DNA of 46,128 nt from contig CALCVT010000041.1 of the NCBI GenBank assembly GCA_937906495.1, forward strand, positions 1 through 46,128, in the 5' to 3' direction. The notes under the pieces are model-generated. The model saw only the letters and a program-made list of their open reading frames with translations. It made no database searches and had not been told where the DNA came from. The translations under genes and the position numbers were made by a program. How positions within the stretch are numbered: position 1 is the first letter of the stretch; each line of letters opens with the position of its first letter. Shown here in pieces: positions 8,446 to 16,123 of the stretch. Source of the DNA: an uncultured Prevotella sp. (GTDB taxonomy: Bacteria; Bacteroidota; Bacteroidia; Bacteroidales; Bacteroidaceae).

Positions 8446-9429
8446 ATGAAATATTTGAACAAAAAAAACGCTATAGCTCGTATGAACGAGCTTTCAAAAG
8501 CACACATACCATTCATCTTTATAATTGACTACGCAGCAGAGAACAGCATCGTGCTACCTGTTAGCGAGGTTAATCCAGAAGAATGCCTCTTTGATTTCGG
8601 TGAAATAAGCAATGCTGCCAATGCAAAAGCTCAAAACACAAACCCCGTGAGTTGGCTGGGAGACTTTCTCACTGCAGCCAACTACCGAAAAAGCTTTGAA
8701 ATCGTCAAAAAACACTTACAATCAGGAGCAATCAGCCTCATCAACTTGACATGCCGTATCCCCTTACATACCAACCTTACGCTTCACGACATATTTTGCC
8801 GTTCTGAAGCCCGATACAAACTTTGGCTGAAAGATACACTGGTATGCTTCTCGCCTGAAATATTTGTACGCATCGAAAACGGCGAAATTAGTTCATATCC
8901 CATGAAAGGAACCATCAATGCCGACCAACCGGGAGCGCTCGAAACAATTATGAACGATGTAAAAGAAGCTGAAGAACATCAATCAGTGGTAGACTTAATC
9001 AGCCATGACCTTAATCTGGTATCAAACAAAGTATGGGTTGAACGCTACCGCTATACTGACCTTTTGCACACAAATAAGGGCAACATTTTCCAAACCAGCT
9101 CTGAAGTACGCGGCTTATTGCCCGATGATTGGCACTTACAGGTAGGTGACATACTATTTTCACAACTTCCGGCAGGCTCAATAACCGGCGCACCCAAATC
9201 CGAAACTATCAAAGTCATTAGCGAGGCTGAAAACTACGACCGAGGATTCTATACTGGCGTAATGGGATGGTGTGATGGCAACCGTCTTGACAGCTCTGTA
9301 ATGATACGCTTTATAGATCAAGAAAACGAACAACTCTACTTCAAAGCTGGAGGTGGCATTACAGCACGCAGCCAATGGGAAAAAGAGTATAACGAAGTAC
9401 AACAGAAGACCTATGTGCCAATTCGTTGA
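8446..9429 (+). CDS. pabB: Aminodeoxychorismate synthase component I
   Basis: The 327-residue enzyme converts chorismate with ammonia to 4-amino-4-deoxychorismate for folate synthesis. It is the chorismate-binding domain of the TrpE/PabB family: LVCFSPEIFVR, then SYPMKGTI (about 143-150) whose Lys is the PabB-type nucleophile, LISHDLNLVS, FQTSSEVRG, and the C-terminal LPAGSITGAPKSETIKVI with the Mg-binding region, ending in GGGITARSQWEKEYNEV. The N-terminal tryptophan-binding part is reduced, as in other Bacteroidetes PabB. It overlaps pabC by 17 bp. No glutamine amidotransferase (pabA) is nearby; it is presumably supplied from elsewhere, for example by TrpG. Confidence 0.93.
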   Translation: MKYLNKKNAIARMNELSKAHIPFIFIIDYAAENSIVLPVSEVNPEECLFDFGEISNAANAKAQNTNPVSWLGDFLTAANYRKSFEIVKKHLQSGAISLINLTCRIPLHTNLTLHDIFCRSEARYKLWLKDTLVCFSPEIFVRIENGEISSYPMKGTINADQPGALETIMNDVKEAEEHQSVVDLISHDLNLVSNKVWVERYRYTDLLHTNKGNIFQTSSEVRGLLPDDWHLQVGDILFSQLPAGSITGAPKSETIKVISEAENYDRGFYTGVMGWCDGNRLDSSVMIRFIDQENEQLYFKAGGGITARSQWEKEYNEVQQKTYVPIR

Positions 9430-10012
9430 AACCATCCGTATAGCTGATGGTCAAATATTCCGTCTCAACCTCCACCAGCAACGCCTTGAGCGCACATTGG
9501 CACATTTTGCTCCCCATATCAAAGTGCCCCGAATAGAGCTATTGCTCAACGACATACCGCATCAGGGACTTTACAAAACACGTATTTGCTACGACACACA
9601 AGGCCATACTGAAGTGGCTTATCATCCCTACAATATACGGACTATAAAATCTCTGCAACTGGTAGCCGACAACAATATAGACTATAGCTATAAATTCGAA
9701 AATCGCAGTTGCCTTGCCAAATTACAAAATCGACGGGGCAACTGCGATGAAATACTCATAGTACGCAATGGACTGATTACTGACACCTCGTATACAAATA
9801 TTGCATTTAACGATGGTTCTGAATGGTACACTCCGAGCACACCTCTTTTAGCTGGCATCATGCGACAATATCTGCTTGAATGCGGCTGTTTGAAGGAAAG
9901 AGATATAAGACCCGAAGATTTAAGCAATTTTTCAGAAGCTGCTATGTTCAATGCAATGATAGACCTTGGCACGATAACCATTCCTTGCTCACACATTTCT
10001 TCACTAGTATAA
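9413..10012 (+). CDS. pabC: Aminodeoxychorismate lyase, class IV aminotransferase fold
   Basis: This 199-residue protein probably cleaves 4-amino-4-deoxychorismate to p-aminobenzoate and pyruvate using pyridoxal phosphate. The start chosen is the ATG at 9413 (MCQFVETIRI), which overlaps the end of pabB by 17 bp; a frame open further upstream would run deep into pabB. Lys94 in SYKFENR is the likely PLP lysine by position against PabC, and DEILIVRNGLITDTSYTNI with the downstream LLAGIMRQYLL are the family's fold-IV motifs. It is shorter than E. coli PabC (about 270), as is usual in this phylum. A branched-chain aminotransferase role is unlikely given its partner pabB. Confidence 0.87.
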   Translation: MCQFVETIRIADGQIFRLNLHQQRLERTLAHFAPHIKVPRIELLLNDIPHQGLYKTRICYDTQGHTEVAYHPYNIRTIKSLQLVADNNIDYSYKFENRSCLAKLQNRRGNCDEILIVRNGLITDTSYTNIAFNDGSEWYTPSTPLLAGIMRQYLLECGCLKERDIRPEDLSNFSEAAMFNAMIDLGTITIPCSHISSLV

Positions 10013-10025
10013 ATTTAATGACAAT

Positions 10026-10066
10026 AGACACCCGAAGTTCTCTGCTCAGAACTGCTTCGGGTGTCT
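10026..10066. terminator. Bidirectional terminator between convergent genes
   Basis: A 12-bp perfect stem (AGACACCCGAAG at 10026-10037 with 10055-10066) sits between pabC (plus) and the BASS transporter (minus). Its right half lies inside the last codons of the transporter gene, so the hairpin also encodes that protein's C-terminal residues. Confidence 0.65.
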
Positions 10067-11014
10067 ATTCATTTGATGCATCTGCCATGTATTATACAAA
10101 TTATGCCAAATGCAATAAAAGCCACCAGCCAGCGAAGTAACAGGGTTAAAGAAGGTATAACCCAACCAAATACCAAACACCGTGTTCTTTTGCCCCAGAC
10201 CTTGCGAACCACTGATAGTGCGACCATAGTATTTGCCTATTTTACGCCCAACCAAAAACTGTAACATACAGCAAGCCAACGACACCAACGCCAAAGCCAC
10301 AAGGTCTGATGTAGAACACAAACTGTGAGCAATACTGCGCGTAGTAACAGCCATAGCTATACTTAAGGCTACTGCCCAAAGATAAAAAGCCAAATCACGG
10401 CTTGCTGCCAACAGTTTATGCAAACGAGGGAAGAAGTAACGTACCAGTAATGCAGCTAACAGAGGGCATATCAACATTGGAAAGACCTTGCTCAATATTA
10501 ATACAAAGGAAGTCATAAAGCCTTTTCCTTCACTGGGATGAATCAGCGGTATGGCTAATGGCACAAGCACTGCCGCCGAAAGATTTATCAAGATGGTATA
10601 CATTGTCACATCAGCTGCGTCGCCTTGCAATTTTTGAGTAACCACAGCTGCTGCAGTAGCCGTAGGACATATCAAGCAAAGCATGGCGCCTTCTATCCAC
10701 ACACGTCCGAACAAAGACGGAAAATCGTAAAGCAACCATGTAAGCAAAGCAAAAAGACTGCATTGAACCAGCAACATCCATGCATGCATGCGACGGGGAC
10801 GCAGAGCATGATAATCTATCTTACAGAACGACAGAAATAACATGGTAAATATCAGCAATGGCTGTATCACCGAAACCATGTGCCAAGCATAGGGGCGGAC
10901 AACGTTGAAAAAGCTACAACTTGAGAAAACAAGATACGATAGCACTCCCCAACCTATGGCTATAGGTAGTGTCCACTCCTTTGCAAATGCAAGTAAACTG
11001 AAGCGTCTAAGCAT
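10046..11014 (-). CDS. BASS-family (bile acid:sodium symporter-like) transporter
   Basis: This is a 322-residue integral membrane protein with about nine to ten hydrophobic spans. The pattern fits the BASS/ACR3 superfamily: CPTATAAAVVTQ in the first half at about 116-127 and the second-half stretch GLGQKNTVFGIWLGYTFFNP near 270-290, equivalent to the crossed helices that bind Na+ and substrate. The cargo cannot be told from sequence; bile acids, pantoate and other organic anions occur in the family. It lies alone, 35 bp downstream of recG on the same strand, so it could be co-transcribed with recG. Its stop codon is inside a terminator hairpin. Confidence 0.75.
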   Translation of the reverse strand: MLRRFSLLAFAKEWTLPIAIGWGVLSYLVFSSCSFFNVVRPYAWHMVSVIQPLLIFTMLFLSFCKIDYHALRPRRMHAWMLLVQCSLFALLTWLLYDFPSLFGRVWIEGAMLCLICPTATAAAVVTQKLQGDAADVTMYTILINLSAAVLVPLAIPLIHPSEGKGFMTSFVLILSKVFPMLICPLLAALLVRYFFPRLHKLLAASRDLAFYLWAVALSIAMAVTTRSIAHSLCSTSDLVALALVSLACCMLQFLVGRKIGKYYGRTISGSQGLGQKNTVFGIWLGYTFFNPVTSLAGGFYCIWHNLYNTWQMHQMNRHPKQF

Positions 11015-11049
11015 AAAATTGTTTGTAAGTATAAAATACTAGCTATCTT

Positions 11050-13146
11050 CTAAGAGATGACTGAAAAATTGGTCATTGTTTTTTTAAGTAACTTAAGTTG
11101 CGACCATACAACCTCGTTTTGAGGTAGACACTCACCCGGATCCTTTGCAATAATATCAGCAGCTGCTTCACGTGCCACTTCCATTAAGTCCCGGTCTTTT
11201 ACAATATTGGCAATCTTCAAATCAAAGGGCATACCGCTTTGCGCAGTACCCTCCAAGTCGCCCGGACCACGCAATTTCAAGTCTTCTTCTGCTATAACAA
11301 ATCCATCTGTACTATCTACCATCACCTGCATACGCCGCTGAGTAGTTTCGCTTAACTTGTTATTAGTCATAAGTATGCAATAGGATTGGTCAGACCCGCG
11401 CCCAACGCGCCCTCTTAATTGATGTAACTGAGCCAATCCAAAGCGTTCAGCATTTTCTATCACCATGACCGAGGCGTTTGGCACGTTCACTCCCACCTCT
11501 ATTACTGTTGTTGAAACAAGAATCTGAGTTTCTGCTCGTTTAAAACGTTGCATCGCCTCCTCTTTGTCTGCAGGCTTCATTTTTCCATGCACCATGCCTA
11601 CTTTATATTCCGGGAAAAGTTCTATTAACTGATTATAACCTGTTTCAAGATCGTGCAGGTTTTGCTTTTCATTTTCCTTTATTAAAGGATATACCACATA
11701 TACCTGCCTACCGAGTTGCAACTGATAACGCACACCTTGATAAAGTTTAGCACGATCGTATTGACGATAATGCACCGTTTGTATGGGTTTTCGACCTGGT
11801 GGAAGTTCATCAATCACGCTTACATCCAGGTCACCATACACCGTCATAGCCAAAGTACGCGGTATGGGGGTTGCTGTCATTACCAAAATATGTGGTGGGC
11901 AGATATTCTTAGTCCATAAAGTAGCACGCTGTTTGACACCGAAACGATGTTGCTCATCAATAACCACAAGTCCAAGATTCAAAAACGAAACCGATGGTTC
12001 TATCAAGGCATGGGTACCAACCAGTATACGAACAGAACCATCAGCCGTTCCTTCCAATACCGCCTTACGCTGTTTACCCTTCACATTACCGGTAAGGAGT
12101 TCAACTTTTACCGGCAGGTTACCCAAGTACTCGGTAATAGAGGCAAAATGCTGCTCAGCAAGAATTTCTGTTGGTGCCATGATGCAAGCTTGAAAGCGAT
12201 TATCGATAGCCAACAGACAACAAAGGAGTGCAACCATAGTTTTTCCACTGCCAACATCGCCTTGCAGCAATCTATTCATTTGGCGACCGGTAGCCATGTC
12301 ATGCCTTATTTCGCGCACTACTCGCTTTTGCGCATTGGTAAGTTCAAAAGGCAAGCGCTCATTGAAAAAACGCATAAACATATCGCCCACACACTTAAAA
12401 ACATAGCCGGCATACATCATTTTGCGCTGCTGCGTATAGCGCAAAATGTCCAATTGCAAATAAAAGAGTTCTTCAAACTTCAAGCGCCTTGAAGCCTCGG
12501 GCAAAGCAGTTGCCGATGAGGGATTATGCACCGTATGTAAAGCTTGATCGAGCGATAGCAACTTATAGCGTTCGGTAAGATAAGGCGGCAGGGTTTCAGC
12601 CAAAGGTTTATTGCCTAACAATTCAAACGCGCGCGCTACCAAATCCGATATAACATGTGATGTAAAAGACTGCCGCTTCATCCTTTCTGAAGTATGATAA
12701 TGCGGTTGCATGGTAAGCGGCTTATGCGATACAGCATCATAATCCTCCAACTCTGGATGAGCAATGTTTATTCGTCCGTTAAAGTTATTAGGTTTTCCTA
12801 ACAACAAGTAGGTATGATTAAACTTCAGACTCTTGTCAAGATGCTTTATACTATTAAACCACACCAGCTCGACATAACCCGTACCATCAGAAAATACAGC
12901 AACTAACCTTTCACGTCGGCCGGTCCCCTCTATATTTTTTGCAACAATCTGTCCACGCAACAACACGTAAGGCATGCCCTCCATGAGGTCGGTCACATGG
13001 TGTATCACGCTTCGGTCGATATACTTGTAAGGAAAGTGATAAAGCAAATCACGGATAGTATGAATACCTAAATCATCTTTCAGTACTTTGGCGCGAACTG
13101 GCCCTACGCCTTTAAGGTACATGATATCGGTTTGTAAGGGATTCAT
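11050..13146 (-). CDS. recG: ATP-dependent DNA helicase RecG
   Basis: The 698-residue helicase remodels stalled replication forks and branch-migrates Holliday junctions. The N-terminal wedge (OB-fold) domain covers about 50-150, with the helix-hairpin-helix-like MYLKGVGPVRAKVL at 9-22. The helicase motifs follow: Walker A GDVGSGKT near residue 295, VIDEQHRFG (motif II, DEQH type) near 396, VMTATPIPRTL (motif III), and QLRGRVGRG (motif VI) near 589. The end has the TRG-like FGLAQLHQLRGR region and the C-terminal domain. Length is normal (about 690). The gene is separated from the upstream DJ-1 gene by 260 bp holding a terminator-like structure. Confidence 0.98.
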   Translation of the reverse strand: MNPLQTDIMYLKGVGPVRAKVLKDDLGIHTIRDLLYHFPYKYIDRSVIHHVTDLMEGMPYVLLRGQIVAKNIEGTGRRERLVAVFSDGTGYVELVWFNSIKHLDKSLKFNHTYLLLGKPNNFNGRINIAHPELEDYDAVSHKPLTMQPHYHTSERMKRQSFTSHVISDLVARAFELLGNKPLAETLPPYLTERYKLLSLDQALHTVHNPSSATALPEASRRLKFEELFYLQLDILRYTQQRKMMYAGYVFKCVGDMFMRFFNERLPFELTNAQKRVVREIRHDMATGRQMNRLLQGDVGSGKTMVALLCCLLAIDNRFQACIMAPTEILAEQHFASITEYLGNLPVKVELLTGNVKGKQRKAVLEGTADGSVRILVGTHALIEPSVSFLNLGLVVIDEQHRFGVKQRATLWTKNICPPHILVMTATPIPRTLAMTVYGDLDVSVIDELPPGRKPIQTVHYRQYDRAKLYQGVRYQLQLGRQVYVVYPLIKENEKQNLHDLETGYNQLIELFPEYKVGMVHGKMKPADKEEAMQRFKRAETQILVSTTVIEVGVNVPNASVMVIENAERFGLAQLHQLRGRVGRGSDQSYCILMTNNKLSETTQRRMQVMVDSTDGFVIAEEDLKLRGPGDLEGTAQSGMPFDLKIANIVKDRDLMEVAREAAADIIAKDPGECLPQNEVVWSQLKLLKKTMTNFSVIS

Positions 13147-13261
13147 TGCGAAGAGAGAATGTTATACGTTTATAGATGAATCTATAGCAGAGTTATCCAG
13201 GGAGTGTTTCACGCAAACCAGGACATTGTGAATAGTTAAAACTGTATGCTTTAGTTTTTAC

Positions 13262-13348
13262 AAAAAATGGATTTGACGACTATGCCTCAGACTTGCATCC
13301 GGCCGTACTGTGCCTTATGTTTTGGTCCTGTCATATCCGTCAAATCCA
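13262..13348 (-). terminator. Long-range stem with U tract between the DJ-1 gene and recG
   Basis: On the minus strand TGGATTTGACG (13348-13338) pairs perfectly with CGTCAAATCCA (13278-13268), enclosing 59 nt, and the 3' arm is followed at once by six T residues (13267-13262). This has the form of a Rho-independent terminator closing a longer structured RNA. It may end the pdxJ/DJ-1 transcript, act as an attenuator before recG, or be the end of a small RNA. Confidence 0.55.
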
Positions 13349-13406
13349 AATAGTTCCGCCATTTGAGGGGGCTGTACTAAATCATTATTCTATCTTTGTG
13401 ATACAA

Positions 13407-13991
13407 TTAAAATCTCAGCACTTGCTCAGCCGTAGGAGTGTGTCCGGTATAGCACATACCACGCTCTACTTCATCAACTATGCTTAGATTATTCACCAAT
13501 TTGCGGGCTATTGTCACAGCAAAAAGATGTGTAGCTGCGGGGCCACATGCTGTTATAATATTGTCGTGTTCAACAACAAAGGCATCACTATGATATATGG
13601 CATTCGGTATGTAGCTCTCCATACCCGGGTAGATAGTAGCATGCTTGCGCTTAAGCACTTCGGTTGTTCCCAAAACCATCGGAGCTGCACATATGGCAGC
13701 AATAATAACACCCTGCGCCGCCTGCTGAACAATAGCTGCACGCAAAAGTGTATTTTTAGCCATTGTTTCAGCACCTTTCAAACCTCCAGGCAATATCAAT
13801 GCATCGCAATAAGGCATGTGGTTCTTACGAAAAAGACTATCAGCTTTTACAACTATACCGCGAGCGCTCGTTACGATACGCCGGCCTGTGATGCTCAGAG
13901 TCTGAACCTGCAAATTGCAGCGTCTCAGAATATCTATCGTTCCAAATGTTTCAATTTCTTCGAAACCGTCAGCTAAGAATAAGTAAATCAT
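13407..13991 (-). CDS. DJ-1/PfpI family protein
   Basis: The 194-residue protein has the DJ-1 fold. The N-terminus IYLFLADGFEEIETFGTIDIL contains the conserved Glu, and the nucleophile elbow AAICAAPMVL contains the reactive Cys at about residue 100. Members act as deglycase/chaperone-like or amidase-like enzymes in stress; some are annotated ThiJ or YajL. The conserved Glu plus Cys suggest the DJ-1/YajL branch rather than the PfpI protease branch. It follows pdxJ by 58 bp on the same strand and is probably co-transcribed. The precise reaction is unknown. Confidence 0.88.
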   Translation of the reverse strand: MIYLFLADGFEEIETFGTIDILRRCNLQVQTLSITGRRIVTSARGIVVKADSLFRKNHMPYCDALILPGGLKGAETMAKNTLLRAAIVQQAAQGVIIAAICAAPMVLGTTEVLKRKHATIYPGMESYIPNAIYHSDAFVVEHDNIITACGPAATHLFAVTIARKLVNNLSIVDEVERGMCYTGHTPTAEQVLRF

Positions 13992-14049
13992 TATTTTGTA
14001 ATTGTGTTATCGTTATAGGTATTTGCACACAGTTAACCCTGCAATCCCC

Positions 14050-14763
14050 TTAGCGAAGGCATTGCAAATACTTTTGTATCGTTTCATGCAATCCTAAATA
14101 AAGCGCATCGCTAATCAAGGCATGACCGATACTTACCTCATCTACCCAGGGTATCATTTGATGAAAGAAAGCAAGATTCTCCAAACTCAGGTCATGTCCG
14201 GCATTCAAGCCCAAGCCAATAGCCCGACAATGTTCGGCAGCCTTTACAAAAGGAGCTATAGCTGACGCCCGGTCAATTGCATAACCCGAAGCATAAGGTT
14301 CTGTATACAATTCCACCCGGTCGGCTCCTGCCATCTTGGCATAATCAACCATTTCATTATCTGGCGAAATAAACAAACTTACCCGTATGCCGGCCTCGCG
14401 AAATCTTGCTATAATCGGCTTTAGAAAATCCTGGTATTTACGCGTATCCCATCCATGATTAGAAGTCAACTGGTCAGGAGCATCAGGAACAAGTGTTACC
14501 TGAGTTGGTTTTACCTCAAGCACCAACTCACAAAATTCCGGCGTCGGGTAACCCTCTATGTTGAATTCTGTACGAAGCAACGGACGCAGTTCGCGTACAT
14601 CTTGACGGCGGATATGACGCTCGTCGGGACGAGGATGAACTGTTATACCCTGTGCGCCGAAGCGCTCACAATCTAAAGCAACATTTACTACGTGAGGGTT
14701 ATTATTGCCGCGTGCATTACGCAACGTTGCTACTTTATTGATGTTTACACTTAATTTTGTCAT
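14050..14763 (-). CDS. pdxJ: Pyridoxine 5'-phosphate synthase
   Basis: PdxJ condenses 1-deoxyxylulose 5-phosphate with 3-amino-2-oxopropyl phosphate to give pyridoxine 5'-phosphate. The start chosen is the ATG at 14763 (MTKLSVNINKVATLRNARG), giving 237 residues, the usual length; the frame opens 24 codons further upstream, but that extension has no family counterpart. Typical TIM-barrel motifs are present: GITVHPRPDERHI around 40-52, KPTQVTLVPD, and the C-terminal LNAGHDLSLENL and VDEVSIGHALISDAL. The gene is divergent from nadK across about 325 bp that hold a structured leader. Confidence 0.95.
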   Translation of the reverse strand: MTKLSVNINKVATLRNARGNNNPHVVNVALDCERFGAQGITVHPRPDERHIRRQDVRELRPLLRTEFNIEGYPTPEFCELVLEVKPTQVTLVPDAPDQLTSNHGWDTRKYQDFLKPIIARFREAGIRVSLFISPDNEMVDYAKMAGADRVELYTEPYASGYAIDRASAIAPFVKAAEHCRAIGLGLNAGHDLSLENLAFFHQMIPWVDEVSIGHALISDALYLGLHETIQKYLQCLR

Positions 14764-15009
14764 GTCAGTAGAACCTTTATTCCAATGAAAGATGTATTTT
14801 TGCTGTCGCTCTTGCAGAGAAAGTCTTGCCATCACCCTGATTTATTGCTATTATCGGGGGGAATAGCACTTCGAACTCAGTAAATCTTCAATAGTTTAGT
14901 CTTTGCAGGCAGTAACTTGAAGACAGGAAAGTATTGCACGCCCTACATGACCATGTAGGATTTCGTTGCTTCAAATTGATGTTCCACCTTTTTTCAAAGA
15001 GCAAAATTA
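14764..15009 (-). promoter_or_regulatory. pdxJ promoter and long leader with hairpins
   Basis: On the minus strand TAATTTTG (15009-15002) matches the TAnnTTTG box. If used, it gives a pdxJ leader of about 230 nt. The leader contains a hairpin (14942-14948 with 14953-14959, loop GACC on the plus strand) that sits within a weaker outer pair (TTGAAG/CTTCAA). No known riboswitch class was recognised. The remaining part of the spacer up to nadK at 15089 shows no clear promoter for nadK. Confidence 0.35.
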
Positions 15010-15088
15010 CGACTTTTTAGCCGATTGCAGCAGCAACAAACGTTAAATTAAAGGACTCAACGCCTTTTTAAACTAAAATTCCAGCAGA

Positions 15089-15979
15089 ATGACCTACTCT
15101 CATCTCCGTGTGGCTTTATTTGGCAATGTTTATCAAACCAAAAAGATTCAGTCGGTAGCCACAATTATCCGGAAATTGAAAGAGCTTGGCGTACAAATAA
15201 GCCTTGAAAAGGAGTTTGCTCAGTTCATTGAACGTGAAATAGGCATCAACCTGTCTGCTTATTCATTATTTGACCATACGTGGAGCTATGAAGCAGATGT
15301 TGCTATCTCTATAGGTGGAGACGGCACTTTTTTAGGCACTGCAGCTAAAATAGGATGTAGCAACATCCCCATTTTAGGCATTAATACCGGTCGGCTAGGT
15401 TTTTTGGCCGATGTATCGTCCGAGACTATCGATTCTTCGCTCGAAGCTTTGTGCAGAGGCGATTACATCGTTGAAAAACGCAAAGTGCTTGCCATTGGCA
15501 TAAATGGCGAGCCCGCAGTTTTTTATCCATATGCACTCAACGAAGTAGCTATACTGAAGCACGACAACTCATCGCTTATAGAAATAAGGACTTTTGTCGA
15601 CAATCAATTTTTAACCAATTATTTGTCAGACGGATTGATTATATCAACGCCTACGGGGTCTACAGGTTACTCGCTCAGCGTGGGTGGTCCCATACTCTTT
15701 CCGCAGTCCGGTACCTTCTGCATTTCACCTATTGCACCACACAGTTTATCGGTTCGTCCCGTAGTTGTTCGTGATGATGTAGAAATACGTCTCGAAATTT
15801 CGAGCCGAAGTCGTTATTTTATGCTATCTTGCGACGGTCAAAGCGAATCGTTGCCTGACAGCACAATAGTTACGCTACGCAGAGCCCCTCATACCATCAA
15901 GGTTATTAAGATTGAGCATCGCCATTTTTTCGAAACTTTGCGCAACAAACTTATGTGGGGAGCTGACAAACGGGAATAG
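15089..15979 (+). CDS. nadK: NAD kinase
   Basis: The 296-residue enzyme phosphorylates NAD+ to NADP+ with ATP. Hallmarks are ISIGGDGTFLGTA around 76-88 (the GGDGT motif), GINTGRLGFLAD near 97-108, and STPTGSTGYSLSVGGPI near 188-204. The C-terminal part SCDGQSE is also typical. Length is normal for the bacterial enzyme. It is divergent from pdxJ and probably read on into fbp, 144 bp downstream. Confidence 0.97.
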   Translation: MTYSHLRVALFGNVYQTKKIQSVATIIRKLKELGVQISLEKEFAQFIEREIGINLSAYSLFDHTWSYEADVAISIGGDGTFLGTAAKIGCSNIPILGINTGRLGFLADVSSETIDSSLEALCRGDYIVEKRKVLAIGINGEPAVFYPYALNEVAILKHDNSSLIEIRTFVDNQFLTNYLSDGLIISTPTGSTGYSLSVGGPILFPQSGTFCISPIAPHSLSVRPVVVRDDVEIRLEISSRSRYFMLSCDGQSESLPDSTIVTLRRAPHTIKVIKIEHRHFFETLRNKLMWGADKRE

Positions 15980-16123
15980 GTTCACTATTACAAAATGTTT
16001 GCCTATCCTTCGTAGCATTAACCAGAATGCCTGCAGAAGATATTAGCTTACAAAATTGTTCAGAGCGAACACTTACACCTCATTGCCAAAGCAAGACACT
16101 TACCATTTTAATTCTAATTCCAT

